Shown piece by piece: positions 8,402 to 17,309 of a stretch of DNA of 61,575 nt. The notes under the pieces were generated by a model. That model did no database searches, had not been told where the DNA came from, and worked only from the letters and a program-made list of their open reading frames with translations. This stretch comes from an uncultured Bacteroidaceae bacterium (GTDB lineage: Bacteria > Bacteroidota > Bacteroidia > Bacteroidales > Bacteroidaceae). The position numbers were made by a program, and so were the translations under genes. Location: the NCBI GenBank assembly GCA_934271655.1, contig CAKQRW010000012.1, positions 1 to 61,575 of the forward strand. Reading direction: 5' to 3'. Every line of letters begins with the position of its first letter. Positions within the stretch are counted from its first letter, which is position 1.

Positions 8402-9622
8402 ATGACAGTTGATAAGCCTACCCATCGTCAGCACATGCCATATCATGACTATAAGGCGCGCTGCATATATCATGTTACACTTGTGTGCAGCGATAGGGCA
8501 AAGGTGCTGGGACGTATAGTGGGTGATAGCGTGGCAAATGCTTGCTGCGAGCTGACCCCGTTGGGTGTGGAGGTGGCAAGAGCCATACAGGGCATGCCAG
8601 GGTTTGTCGCTAAGAAAGGTGGCTGCGTGCAGATATTGGCTGCTGTGTGCATGCCGGAGCATGTGCACTTTGTGCTTTATGTGAAGGAAAGGATGCCGGA
8701 GAATGTGGGCGTGGTAATAAGAGGATTTAAGCAGGGGTGCAATAAGGCGCTGAGGAGATGGCTGGAGATGAGTGAGGAGAGATATGGGGGCAATTGTGAG
8801 GGTTGTGGCGACCATAAAATGGTCGAGTCGCCTAACGGAAAAACAGATGACGGAATGAGAATGGCTGGCATGGGGAGGAAGACTGGCATGGGGAGGAAGA
8901 CTGGCATAGTGAGGAAGGCTGGCATAGTGAGGGAGACTGGCGTGAGGGGTGAGGCTGGGGGCTCCAGTGCTTTTGTTGGGTGGGGTCCGTTTTCTCCGTC
9001 TGGCATAGATGCCTTTTTAAGGCAGCTCACCTCGCTTAGCTCAGAGCGCATAAAGCGCGATCATGCTCTTTTTGAGCCAGACTATGACGAGACACGCTTA
9101 CGCCGAAAAGGGCAGCTGAGAGCCATGATAGACTATGTGCACAAAAATCCTCGGCATCGCTGGCTGAAGCAGCATTATCCAGGGTGGCTTGTGCCGATGA
9201 GGGGCATCGTGATAGCTGGCAGGCGTTATGATGCCATAGGCAATGCCAATCTCCTTGGCTTGCCAAGATGGCAGGTGCATGTGAGAAGGGCCTGGGGCGA
9301 TGAGAAAAGGCGCGGATATATGAATGATTGTGTGAGGAGAGCTCGTGGAGGCTATGCGCTTGTGTCTCCTTTTATCAGTGAGCATGAGGCGAAGGTGAGA
9401 GACTTCTGTCTGGCAGAGGGGCACTCTGTGCTGGTGCTTGTGGATAATGGCTTCTCTGAATATGCCCAATGTCCTGGAGGACTGTATGACTATTGTGTGA
9501 ATGGCCAGGTGCTGGTCTTGGCACCAAGCGAACTGAAGCATGAGGACAGAAAAGGCTCAATAAGCAGGGATGAATGTGTGTGGTTGAATGGCCTGGCAGA
9601 GGATATCAGCGGAGAGGTATGA
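8402..9622 (+). CDS. RAYT/IS200-like HUH protein with DprA-like C-terminal domain
   Basis: The N-terminal domain (about residues 1-125 from ATG 8402) resembles Y1/REP-associated transposases: MPYHDYKARCIYHVTL, then the HUH motif in MPEHVHFVLYV (His87, His89). The later IDYVHKNPRHRWLK matches the family's YIxxNP segment. A linker holds 18-bp tandem repeats. The last ~90 residues (LVSPFISEHEAKVRDFCLAEG, PGGLYDYC, VLVLAPSE) look like the Rossmann-like DprA/SLOG domain found fused to some such proteins; this is from memory of the family. In the helix where a catalytic Tyr is expected (VIRGFKQGCNKAL) none is present, so transposition activity is doubtful. An upstream ATG at 8348 is possible, but homology starts after 8402. 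Confidence 0.75.
   Translation: MTVDKPTHRQHMPYHDYKARCIYHVTLVCSDRAKVLGRIVGDSVANACCELTPLGVEVARAIQGMPGFVAKKGGCVQILAAVCMPEHVHFVLYVKERMPENVGVVIRGFKQGCNKALRRWLEMSEERYGGNCEGCGDHKMVESPNGKTDDGMRMAGMGRKTGMGRKTGIVRKAGIVRETGVRGEAGGSSAFVGWGPFSPSGIDAFLRQLTSLSSERIKRDHALFEPDYDETRLRRKGQLRAMIDYVHKNPRHRWLKQHYPGWLVPMRGIVIAGRRYDAIGNANLLGLPRWQVHVRRAWGDEKRRGYMNDCVRRARGGYALVSPFISEHEAKVRDFCLAEGHSVLVLVDNGFSEYAQCPGGLYDYCVNGQVLVLAPSELKHEDRKGSISRDECVWLNGLAEDISGEV
8864..8953 (+). repeat. 18-bp in-frame tandem repeat, 5 units
   Basis: Five 18-bp units starting with gctggcatggggaggaag encode a six-residue motif, roughly T/A-G-M/I-G/V-R-K. Units 1 and 2 differ by one base; units 3-5 have drifted. The repeat lies in the linker between the two domains of the RAYT-like protein. 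Copy number may vary without breaking the frame. Confidence 0.9.
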
Positions 9623-9711
9623 TGACTTGCGTACATTATGAAAACTCCTCAATGAGATATCAATGGAGAGGTATGATGACTTGCGTGCATTATGAGCACT
9701 GCCTAATGAGA
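9604..9711. repeat. 54-bp tandem duplication at the end of the RAYT-like gene
   Basis: Unit 1 (9604-9657) and unit 2 (9658-9711) are adjacent and differ at only a few bases. Both contain ggagaggtatgatgacttgc. Unit 1 includes the last codons and stop of the RAYT-like gene, so the spacer before the next gene is a copy of that gene's end. Confidence 0.9.
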
Positions 9712-9721
9712 AAATAAAGAT

Positions 9722-10933
9722 ATGAAGCCGAAAATACTTATATTGATGCACTACATGGAACTGGGCGGAGCGGAGAGCGCTTTGCTTGGACTCTTGCAGA
9801 GTGTGGACCCTGAAAGGCTGGATGTGGATGTCTTTATATATAGCCACAGGGGAGAGCTGATGAAGTATATACCTGTGGACAAGGTGCATCTGTTGCCAGA
9901 GGTGAAGGCATACTCTTTGACAGAAAAGCCCATTGCGGAGGTTGTGAAGAACGGGTATATAAGGCTTGCTCTTGCCAGAGTGTGTGGAATAATGCGCACC
10001 AGACGTTTCTGCAAGAGAGTAGAGGCTGGGGATAAGCCCTACGAGTGCGCCATGTTCTTTCAGCAGAGCATGACATGGCGTGTGCTTCCCAAAATCAATC
10101 CTGATGTGGAATACGACCTTGCTGTCAGTTTTTTGACTCCGCACTTTGTCGCGCTCAACAATGTAAGGGCAAAGAAAAAGATAGGATGGATTCATACAGA
10201 CTACACGCGAATAACTATAGATGTTGCAGCCGAAGAGAAGATGTGGAGACAGCTGGACTATATAGCCAGTATAAGTGAGGAGGTGGGAGAAAGGTTTTGT
10301 GAAGTTTTCCCATCGTTGAGGGGTAAAATAGTCCAGATAGAGAACATTCTCAATTCTGGCTTTATCAGAAGAAGGGCGGATGAGAGCGCAGTCAGGTTGT
10401 GTAAGGAAGATGGTGCAGTGAAGTTGCTCACGATAGGAAGGTATTGTCCTCCTAAGAGAATGGAAATCATACCAGAGTTGTGCAGAAGGGTGAGAGAATC
10501 GGGCGTGGATGCCAGGTGGTATGTCATAGGTTATGGCAGCGCGGAGATAGAGGAAACCGTGCGAGAGAATATAAAGAAAGAGGGCATGACAGACTATGTG
10601 GTGCTGCTCGGGAAAAAGGAGAATCCTTATCCTTATATCAAGTCATGTGATGTCTATGTGCAGCCGAGCAAGTTTGAGGGCAAGTCAATCACGGTGCGAG
10701 AGGCGCAGATAATGTGCAAGCCTGTAGTCATATCCAATTATCCGACTGCAGCGTCACAGGTGACCGACGGAGTGGATGGCGTTATCATGCCATTGGATGT
10801 AGAGGAAGGCGCCAAAGTGATGGCAGGCTTCTTGAAGGATGAGGCAGCCCGCGAGCGCATGGCTCATTATCTGAGTGCGCATGATTATGGTAATGCGGAA
10901 GAGATTGAAAAAATATATAAATTGTTGGGATGA
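9722..10933 (+). CDS. GT4 family glycosyltransferase
   Basis: 403-aa GT4 transferase. The N-terminal loop is LGGAESALLGLLQSV and the donor domain starts near VKLLTIGRYCPPKRME. The EX7E pair is Glu319 and Glu327 in FEGKSITVREAQ. A NPYPYIKSCDVYVQPS stretch links it to the genes at 1033 and 3964. Its stop overlaps the next start by 4 bp (ATGA type), so it is translationally coupled to the GT32 gene at 10930. Likely role: one transfer step in repeat-unit assembly. Sugar unknown. Confidence 0.9.
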   Translation: MKPKILILMHYMELGGAESALLGLLQSVDPERLDVDVFIYSHRGELMKYIPVDKVHLLPEVKAYSLTEKPIAEVVKNGYIRLALARVCGIMRTRRFCKRVEAGDKPYECAMFFQQSMTWRVLPKINPDVEYDLAVSFLTPHFVALNNVRAKKKIGWIHTDYTRITIDVAAEEKMWRQLDYIASISEEVGERFCEVFPSLRGKIVQIENILNSGFIRRRADESAVRLCKEDGAVKLLTIGRYCPPKRMEIIPELCRRVRESGVDARWYVIGYGSAEIEETVRENIKKEGMTDYVVLLGKKENPYPYIKSCDVYVQPSKFEGKSITVREAQIMCKPVVISNYPTAASQVTDGVDGVIMPLDVEEGAKVMAGFLKDEAARERMAHYLSAHDYGNAEEIEKIYKLLG

Positions 10934-11640
10934 TACCAAAGATTATACATTATTGCTGGTTTGGCGGCAAGCCTTTGCCAAAGATGGCGGTAAGGTGCAG
11001 GGACAGTTGGGAGAAATATTTTCCTGGCTATGAGATAAAGGAATGGAATGAAGGTAACTTTGATGTTGGTCAATGCGAGTACACCAGGTATTGCTATGAG
11101 CACAAGCTGTGGGCTTATCTGAGTGACTATGTGCGGCTTGCTGTGGTGGAGCAGTATGGAGGCCTGTATTTCGACACAGACGTAGAAGTGGTGAGGACAC
11201 CATACGAACTGCTGGCAGGCTGTCGCGCATGGTTTGGATGGGAAACGCCTGAATACATCAATACAGGACTTGGCTTTGCGGCAGAACCGCACCATGAGGC
11301 GGTAAGGGCGATGGTAAAACAATATGAGGGCCTCGTCGTTGGCGGTACATACCAATCAGATAACGGCAAGATGTGGGGATGTCCGCAACTGAACACCATG
11401 GCCATGGAGGAAAATGGACTCGTGAGGGATGGCAGCGAACAGACTGTTTGCGGCGCAAGGATTCTGCCTGTAGACTATCTGTGCCCTTATACAGATGCTA
11501 CAGGTGAATTGAACAAGACAGAGAGAACAGTTTCCATTCATTGGTTCAGCAAGTCGCCACATGGCAAGATGGCATTGTGGAAGATGAAGATGATGAGGCC
11601 TGTGAGAAGGATTATAAAGAATGTTTTAGGAGGAATTTAA
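10930..11640 (+). CDS. GT32-type DXD sugar transferase
   Basis: 236-aa transferase opening with MIPKIIHYCWFGGKPLP, with YLSDYVRLAVVEQYGGLYFDTDVE at about residues 63-86 (DTD at 82-84). It is a paralogue of the gene at 3146 and belongs to the capsular-polysaccharide class of GT32. It overlaps the preceding GT4 by 4 bp. A strong AGGAGG just before its stop probably serves as the ribosome site of the polymerase gene that starts 2 bp later. Confidence 0.9.
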   Translation: MIPKIIHYCWFGGKPLPKMAVRCRDSWEKYFPGYEIKEWNEGNFDVGQCEYTRYCYEHKLWAYLSDYVRLAVVEQYGGLYFDTDVEVVRTPYELLAGCRAWFGWETPEYINTGLGFAAEPHHEAVRAMVKQYEGLVVGGTYQSDNGKMWGCPQLNTMAMEENGLVRDGSEQTVCGARILPVDYLCPYTDATGELNKTERTVSIHWFSKSPHGKMALWKMKMMRPVRRIIKNVLGGI

Positions 11641-11641
11641 G

Positions 11642-12844
11642 ATGGGATCATTGCCTATAGACCCGCATACATTGAAGAATGTATACTATTGGGGAATATT
11701 TTTATGGTGTTTTTTCTTGTATTGCAGTTATGCAGGTTCCAACAACTGCAATAAGCTGTTGCAGAAGAACTCTGCAATACCAGCCATATTTTTTACGTTT
11801 TTCTTGATTATATACATGGGCCTTCGCCCTGTAAGTTTTGTCTTTGGAGACACTATCAATTATGCGGCTGGTTATGCTAGAGCCAGCGGACCGGCTGCAT
11901 GGGTGATAGATATGAAAGAAGAATGGTTGTGGACATGTGTCATGTTGGCGTGCAAGTCCTCAGGCCTTACGGTGAATGCGTGGTTCTTGATAATAGAAAT
12001 AGGGTATCTCGGCTTTCTTATGCTGGCGATGAAGAAGCTCATATGGGAAAATCCATGGATGGGCATGCTTTTCTTCCTGTCCGCATTTTCAACATTCACA
12101 TTTGGCACTAACGGCATTCGCAATGGCTTGGCGTGCTCTATGGTGACTTGGATAATGGCTATGGCAGTCAACAAGAAGCCTGTGCAGATGGTGCTCCCAG
12201 CCCTGTTGACAATATTTGCTATGGGCATTCACAAGTCGACCCTGTTACCTGTTGCGGCCTTCCTGGCAGCTTCATTTGTGGTGAAAAATCCGATGTGGGC
12301 AATATATTTCTGGATATCAAGCATTGGCATATCGTTGGTAGCAGGCGGACCTGTGTCTAATTTCTTCATGGGTATGGGCTTTGATGACCGTATGACACAA
12401 TATGCTGGCGGCATGGGCGAGTATGGAGACCAGTTCTCAAATACAGGCTTCCGTTGGGACTTCCTGCTGTATAGTGCCATGCCTGTGTGGCTCACGTGGT
12501 ATATCTGCAAAAAGGCACAGAAGGAGCGCACTCTGTATGGTGACACGGCGGAAGAGGCAGAGACTGGAGTTACAGGAGCTGGCCGTATAGCCGATGTGGA
12601 CAGCATGAAGACTTTTAATGTATTGGCAACGACATATATATTGGCAAACTCCTTCTGGGTGATGGTCATCAAGGCGGCCTTTAGCAACCGTTTCGCTTAT
12701 CTGAGCTGGTTCTTGTATCCTGTAGTGATAGCATACGCTGTCGTGAGACTGCATATATGGCCTGACCAAGACAAGAAGGCTGGTCTTATACTGCTTGCTC
12801 ATGCTGCTTTTACCATAATAATGTTTATGCTTGGCAAGTTGTAG
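11642..12844 (+). CDS. EpsG-like polysaccharide polymerase
   Basis: Integral membrane protein of 400 aa with about ten hydrophobic segments, matching the EpsG family that polymerises repeat units in the Wzx/Wzy-type pathway. Family-like features are GLRPVSFVFGDTINYA near residue 60, the TFGTNGIRNGLACSM segment in the middle and GIHKSTLLPVAAFL after it. Its place among transferases fits a Wzy role. A good AGGAGG lies about 8 bp before ATG 11642. No second polymerase is seen in the window. Confidence 0.88.
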   Translation: MGSLPIDPHTLKNVYYWGIFLWCFFLYCSYAGSNNCNKLLQKNSAIPAIFFTFFLIIYMGLRPVSFVFGDTINYAAGYARASGPAAWVIDMKEEWLWTCVMLACKSSGLTVNAWFLIIEIGYLGFLMLAMKKLIWENPWMGMLFFLSAFSTFTFGTNGIRNGLACSMVTWIMAMAVNKKPVQMVLPALLTIFAMGIHKSTLLPVAAFLAASFVVKNPMWAIYFWISSIGISLVAGGPVSNFFMGMGFDDRMTQYAGGMGEYGDQFSNTGFRWDFLLYSAMPVWLTWYICKKAQKERTLYGDTAEEAETGVTGAGRIADVDSMKTFNVLATTYILANSFWVMVIKAAFSNRFAYLSWFLYPVVIAYAVVRLHIWPDQDKKAGLILLAHAAFTIIMFMLGKL

Positions 12845-13822
12845 ATGATTATGTTGACCTATTCAATAGCAATCCGCACATTGGGTACCAACCCCGATGT
12901 GTTCAGACAAGAGCTGCAGAGTATTGCGAGGCAGACGGTGAGGCCTGACAAAGTGATGGTATATATAGCCCATGGGTATGAGAGACCTCCGTTTACGGTG
13001 GGTGAGGAGGAATATGTGTGGGTGAAGAAAGGCATGGTGGCTCAGAGGACCTTGGGGTATGAAGAGATAGATTCTGATGTCATCTTGATGCTCGATGACG
13101 ATGTGGAACTGGCTGATGACAGTGCCGAGAGGATGCTGAAGGCTATGGATGAGCATGGGGCAGACTGTGTAGCTGCAGACACATTCAAGAATCAGGATAT
13201 GTCTTGGGCGCAGAAGATTTGCGCAGTTGTTAGCAACGGGGTCTTCCCGCGGCGTGATGACGGATGGGCTTTCAGACTGGGACTTGACGGTTCTTTTTCC
13301 TATAATAATGCTCCTAAGCAGTCGTTCTGTAGCACAGAAACGTTCTCAGGACCTTGCTGGATGATAAAGAAAACGGTGTTGAAAGCTGTCAGACTGGAGG
13401 ATGAGCTGTGGCTGGACGAGATGGGGTTCGCGTATGGGGAAGATGCTGTCGAGTCGTACAAGATATTCAGAAATGGCTATAAATGCGGTGTCCTGTATGA
13501 CAGCGGAGTGAGAAATCTTGACGCAAAGACGAGTAGCGGCGGCTATCATTCCAATGTGAGGAAGTATTACATAAGGTCGTATGGGATGCTTGTTGCATGG
13601 CGGAGAATGGTGTATGAGTGTGGCGACAGGAGAAGGCTTGCTGCTGTCATGTTCTCCATGAAGATGGCGTGGCAGCTGGTGCTGCATATGGCTGTCGCCT
13701 TGAGATACGCAAACATGAAGGTGCTCTCTAATTGTGTCAAGGGATGGCATGACGCTTATGTGCATGTGCATTCAGCAGGCTACAAGAGACTGCCGCCATA
13801 TATAATCAATAGAAGCTTATGA
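12845..13822 (+). CDS. GT2 family glycosyltransferase
   Basis: Inverting GT-A transferase of 325 aa. The first strand is YSIAIRTLG followed by LQSIARQTVRPDKVMVYIAHG. The acidic metal site is VILMLDDDVELADD near residue 80. A later FSGPCWMIKKTVLKAV segment and the WLDEMGFAYGEDAVES acidic patch are typical of the catalytic base region. It follows the polymerase stop directly and overlaps the next GT2 by 4 bp, so the three genes are probably one translational unit. Confidence 0.88.
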   Translation: MIMLTYSIAIRTLGTNPDVFRQELQSIARQTVRPDKVMVYIAHGYERPPFTVGEEEYVWVKKGMVAQRTLGYEEIDSDVILMLDDDVELADDSAERMLKAMDEHGADCVAADTFKNQDMSWAQKICAVVSNGVFPRRDDGWAFRLGLDGSFSYNNAPKQSFCSTETFSGPCWMIKKTVLKAVRLEDELWLDEMGFAYGEDAVESYKIFRNGYKCGVLYDSGVRNLDAKTSSGGYHSNVRKYYIRSYGMLVAWRRMVYECGDRRRLAAVMFSMKMAWQLVLHMAVALRYANMKVLSNCVKGWHDAYVHVHSAGYKRLPPYIINRSL

Positions 13823-14718
13823 AGACTTTGACTGTTTTTACCCCTACATACAACAGGGCGCACACTTTAGGACGCGTGTATGAGTCTCTGTGCCAGCAGA
13901 TATGCATGGACTTTGAGTGGCTGGTGGTGGATGACGGTTCGTCCGACAACACGCGCGAACTGGTGGATGGCTATATGGCCGACACGAGTAAGGGCTTTGC
14001 CGTGCGCTATATATACAAGGAGAATGGCGGACTGTACACAGGCTATAATGTGGCGTATGCCAATATTGACACAGAACTGTGTGTCTGCATAGACAGCGAT
14101 GACTACATGCCTGACGATGCCGTAGAGAAGATAGTCTCTTTCTGGAAGGAGCATGGCGACAGCCGCTATGCTGGCCTGTTGGGCCTGGATTACAATATAG
14201 CGACTAAGCAACTGATAGGCGGAAAATTTCCAGAGGGACTGAAGGAAGTGTATTTCTACGACCTTACGCTGAAGAATCTCCATTCGGGAGACACAAAGCC
14301 TGTGATGAGGACTTCGCTGATGAAGAGGGTGGCTCCGCAGATAGGTTTCCCTGGTGAGAAGAACTTCAATCCAGTGTATATGATGCTCCAGGTGTGTGAT
14401 GACTATCCTGTGCTGCTGATGAATGAGAACCTTTGCAATGTGGAGTACCAGATTGGCGCTGACAGCATGAGCCAGGGCATATGGCGGCAGTATGTCAACA
14501 GCGCGAGAAGCTTTGCGAAGCTGAGGCTGCTGGAGATGGGGCTGAAGCATAACACATGGCGGAACAAGGTGCGTGTCTGTGTGCACTACATATCATCATG
14601 CCTAATAAGCAGGGATGGCGATTGGCTGAGAAACAGCCCGCTGAAGATGGTGACTGTGCTGCTGAGTCCTGCGGGACTCGCTTTGTACTTGCTGATAATG
14701 TGGAAAAATAGAAAATGA
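13819..14718 (+). CDS. GT2 family glycosyltransferase
   Basis: 299-aa GT-A transferase with a clean GT2 N-terminus: LTVFTPTYNRAHTLGRVYESL, VDDGSSDNT near residue 36 and CVCIDSDDYMPDD for the DXD site. The region MRTSLMKRVAPQIGFPGEKNF follows the usual acceptor-side layout. It overlaps the previous gene by 4 bp and ends 7 bp before the next GT4. Function in repeat-unit assembly is inferred from family and context. Substrates unknown. Confidence 0.9.
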   Translation: MKTLTVFTPTYNRAHTLGRVYESLCQQICMDFEWLVVDDGSSDNTRELVDGYMADTSKGFAVRYIYKENGGLYTGYNVAYANIDTELCVCIDSDDYMPDDAVEKIVSFWKEHGDSRYAGLLGLDYNIATKQLIGGKFPEGLKEVYFYDLTLKNLHSGDTKPVMRTSLMKRVAPQIGFPGEKNFNPVYMMLQVCDDYPVLLMNENLCNVEYQIGADSMSQGIWRQYVNSARSFAKLRLLEMGLKHNTWRNKVRVCVHYISSCLISRDGDWLRNSPLKMVTVLLSPAGLALYLLIMWKNRK

Positions 14719-14725
14719 GCATGAT

Positions 14726-15784
14726 ATGAGAATACTTCATGTTATAACCTCTCTCCGCACGGGTGGGGCAGAGAAACTGATGGTCGACCTGTTGCCGAGG
14801 CTGAAAGCCTTGGGACATGAGGTCGACCTTTGTGTGTTTGATGGGGTGAGGACTCCGTTTTATGACGAGATAGAGGCAAGGGGCATAAAGGTGATTGCCT
14901 TGGGACACGACGCATATTCTCCTAGGTGCATATTGCAGTTGGCGAGGCTGATGAGTGGTTATGACGTGGTGCATAGCCACAACACGTCTTGCCAGTATTA
15001 CGTGGCGATAGCAGGTCTTGTGAACCGATGCAAGCTGTTCACTACTGAGCACAACACGACCAACAGAAGGCGCAGCATGAAGTGGCGGCTTCTTGACAGG
15101 TGGATGTATGGGCGATATGAGAAGATTGTATGTATCACAGAGTTGACTATGAACAATCTGCTTGTCCACATAGGCGAGCGTTTTGCTGGAAGATGCAAGG
15201 TCATTTATAATGGAATAGACCTGAGCGCATTCAGGAGAGAGAAGAAGGCCATCCCTCGCATATCGGATGAGAAGGTCGTTCTTATGGTGTCGGCTTTCAG
15301 GGAACAGAAGGACCAGAAGACTCTGGTCAGGGCCATGGAACTGCTGCCCGACAGCTACGTCCTTCTCCTTGCTGGAGGAGGCGAGAAGTATCTGATGGAC
15401 GACTGCAAGGACTTGGCGAGGTTCCTTGGCGTGAAGGACAGGGTCAGGCTGCTTGGCGTGAGGTCGGATGTCATATCTCTGCTTCATGAGGCTGATGTGG
15501 TGGTGCTGTCGTCACATTACGAGGGACTCTCACTCTCCTCGCTTGAGGGCATGGCCAGCGGCAAGCCTTTTGTGGCAAGCGATGTGCCTGGACTGAGGGA
15601 TATTGTGGGTGGCTATGGTGTGCTCTTCCCTCATGAGGACTATCATGCTTTGGCGCATGAGATACAGACGCTGTGTGAGGATGAGGAGTATAGGGAGAGT
15701 GTGTGCAGGAAATGCTACGAGAGGGCTATGATGTTTGACATATCTCTGATGGCTAAGAAATATATGGAATTGTACACACAATAG
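14726..15784 (+). CDS. GT4 family glycosyltransferase
   Basis: 352-aa GT4 transferase opening MRILHVITSLRTGGAEKLMVDLL. The donor domain runs from about VVLMVSAFREQKDQKTL, and the EX7E pair is Glu266 and Glu274 in YEGLSLSSLEGMASG. The FTTEHNTTNRRR segment is common in GT4 members that act early on polyprenyl-linked sugars, but I would not assign a specificity. It ends just before a MITE-like element that separates it from the GNAT gene. Confidence 0.9.
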   Translation: MRILHVITSLRTGGAEKLMVDLLPRLKALGHEVDLCVFDGVRTPFYDEIEARGIKVIALGHDAYSPRCILQLARLMSGYDVVHSHNTSCQYYVAIAGLVNRCKLFTTEHNTTNRRRSMKWRLLDRWMYGRYEKIVCITELTMNNLLVHIGERFAGRCKVIYNGIDLSAFRREKKAIPRISDEKVVLMVSAFREQKDQKTLVRAMELLPDSYVLLLAGGGEKYLMDDCKDLARFLGVKDRVRLLGVRSDVISLLHEADVVVLSSHYEGLSLSSLEGMASGKPFVASDVPGLRDIVGGYGVLFPHEDYHALAHEIQTLCEDEEYRESVCRKCYERAMMFDISLMAKKYMELYTQ

Positions 15785-15791
15785 TTGAGTG

Positions 15792-15905
15792 AAGTAGGCA
15801 CTCATGGTGATTGATAAACAGAAGGAAAATATGACCGAGAGAGAATGCGACAAATATGGGAGCGGCTTACCTAGAAACTATAAAATAATTTAGAACACAT
15901 ACTTA
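15792..15905. mobile_element. MITE-like element, copy A
   Basis: About 114 bp. The left end is aagtaggcactca and the right end is gaacacatactta, imperfect inverted repeats. The interior gataaacagaaggaaaat plus the next ~30 bp match copy D at 55650 almost exactly. The right end holds TAATTTAG, a damaged form of the TAATTTTG box seen in other copies, and stops 10 bp before the GNAT start codon. It appears to be an internally shortened copy. Confidence 0.8.
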
Positions 15906-15915
15906 ACATCTGCTT

Positions 15916-16530
15916 ATGCTTTACACGTTAGCTCATGTCATAAAGAATAAGGCTCCTTGGATATGGAGTGTGTCAGAGGATTTGAATGCTTTCGTTTTCA
16001 AGATGATGAAGGCTGCGCCGCTGAAGAGGTTAGGCGGTTGTTGTGCCGATGGCGTGAGGTTGGCCACGCTTGATGATGCGAGCCGACTGGCAAAGTTTTT
16101 TAGCGAGCAGCCGGAAGAGAGCTACAAATGGTTTCGCCCTCATGGATTTGATGAGGCTTCTGTTAGGCGATTGCTGAAGACAGCTTCGTATATAATATAT
16201 GTTCAGGAGGAGGATGGCGATATCATCGGTTATGCCTTCTTGCGCAGCTTCTGCAACGGCAAGTGCTTCCTGGGCAAGATGGTGGACAGTCGTCATCAGG
16301 GGAAAGGCGTTTGCACGACATTGTGCAGAGTCGGGATGAGGATGGCCACCGTGCTTGGAATGAAGATGTATGAGAGCATCAACGAGGCGAATGTGGGGTC
16401 GATGAAGGCAAGTCAGAAGGCCTGTGAGGTCATTCTTGTTGAGAAGTTGAAGGATGGGGATGTGCTGATAGAGGACAGAAGAAGAGGGAATGACGCGTGG
16501 TATGCTGAGAATGGATATATAAGTGAATAA
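15916..16530 (+). CDS. GNAT family N-acetyltransferase
   Basis: 204-aa cytoplasmic acyl-CoA N-acetyltransferase. After about 45 less conserved residues the GNAT fold appears: VRLATLDDASRLAKFFSEQ, then IIGYAFLRSFCNGKCFLGKMV, the acetyl-CoA loop DSRHQGKGVCTTLCRVGMRMA (Q/RxxGxG/A type) and INEANVGSMKASQKAC. In this locus it could acetylate an amino sugar, for instance the product of the aminotransferase at 18484, as PseH does in another pathway. That link is inference. A MITE-like element ends 10 bp upstream and may provide its promoter. Its 3' end is partly duplicated downstream. Confidence 0.8.
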   Translation: MLYTLAHVIKNKAPWIWSVSEDLNAFVFKMMKAAPLKRLGGCCADGVRLATLDDASRLAKFFSEQPEESYKWFRPHGFDEASVRRLLKTASYIIYVQEEDGDIIGYAFLRSFCNGKCFLGKMVDSRHQGKGVCTTLCRVGMRMATVLGMKMYESINEANVGSMKASQKACEVILVEKLKDGDVLIEDRRRGNDAWYAENGYISE

Positions 16531-16636
16531 TGAAGAATGACAAGGCTGAGAATGGATATTCAAGTGAATAATGATAAAGGATATTCAGAAATAGAGATAT
16601 ATGATGGATGTCCGAGTGAAAAATAAAGAATGAGAT
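16504..16636. repeat. degenerate 41-bp repeat at the end of the GNAT gene
   Basis: The segment gctgagaatggatat (16504), which encodes the end of the GNAT protein, recurs at 16545 after exactly 41 bp together with aagtgaataatga. A weaker third copy (atggatgtccgagtgaaaaat) runs up to the start codon of the next gene. The spacer is thus made from copies of the upstream gene's end. Confidence 0.8.
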
Positions 16637-17215
16637 ATGGCAAAGTTCTTATTTGACAGGATAGTGGCGCTCGTCGGCCTGTGCTGCTTGTGGCCTGTGC
16701 TGCTTGTCGTGTGGGTGCTGATACATGTGAAGATGCCTGGAGGCCCGGCTATCTTCAGCCAGAAGAGGGTGGGACTTGGCGGCAAGTTGTTCACCATGTA
16801 CAAGTTTCGCAGCATGACTGTGGGGCATGGTGGCAGCTCTGTCTCTGTGGCAGGCGAGAGCCGCATAACGCCTTTAGGCGCGAAACTGAGGAAGTATAAG
16901 CTCGATGAACTTCCCGAACTATGGAACGTGCTCATTGGAGACATGAGCTTTGTGGGGCCTCGCCCTGATGTGCCTGGCTATGCCGACATGCTTGAAGGCG
17001 AGGACAGGCTCATCCTGAAGTTGCGTCCGGGCATTACGGGACCCGCATCCTTGAAGTACAGGAACGAGGAGGAATTGCTTGCCAAGGTGGATGACCCTCA
17101 GAAATATAATGATGAGGTGATTTATCCCGACAAGGTGAGAATCAATCTTGATTATTACAGGCATCACTCCTTGCTGGGTGATCTGAAACTTATCATAGAG
17201 ACTGTCTGTGGATAA
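16637..17215 (+). CDS. initiating phosphoglycosyl transferase (PglC/WcfS-like sugar transferase)
   Basis: Small monotopic phosphoglycosyl transferase of 192 aa that moves a phospho-sugar from a UDP-sugar to undecaprenyl phosphate, the first step of repeat-unit assembly. It has one reentrant hydrophobic helix (residues about 8-30, Pro20 as the likely kink), the KFRSM motif at 56-60, the catalytic Asp-Glu pair at 90-91 in KLDELPELWNVL and FVGPRPDVPG at 105-114. It lacks the extra membrane domain of WcaJ/WbaP, placing it with PglC and WcfS. The neighbouring aminotransferase and dehydratase suggest an amino-trideoxy sugar as substrate (inference). Confidence 0.92.
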   Translation: MAKFLFDRIVALVGLCCLWPVLLVVWVLIHVKMPGGPAIFSQKRVGLGGKLFTMYKFRSMTVGHGGSSVSVAGESRITPLGAKLRKYKLDELPELWNVLIGDMSFVGPRPDVPGYADMLEGEDRLILKLRPGITGPASLKYRNEEELLAKVDDPQKYNDEVIYPDKVRINLDYYRHHSLLGDLKLIIETVCG

Positions 17216-17286
17216 CTTATTTATAGACTATCAAGGTGGCGACTTATTTATATAGAATTGTCATAGTGATGACTTATTTGTTGAAA
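17208..17286. repeat. degenerate ~28-bp repeat in the spacer after the PGT gene
   Basis: Three units beginning gtggataacttattta, gtggcgacttattta and gtgatgacttattt follow one another from the last codons of the PGT gene to about 20 bp before the next start. No promoter box was seen here. Confidence 0.75.
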
Positions 17287-17309
17287 TCGTTTGTCGGTAA
17301 GGAGATAAT

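Noticed and set aside
14495..15487. 330-aa open frame on the minus strand
   Set aside because: Covers the join of two well-supported transferase genes and shows no domain.
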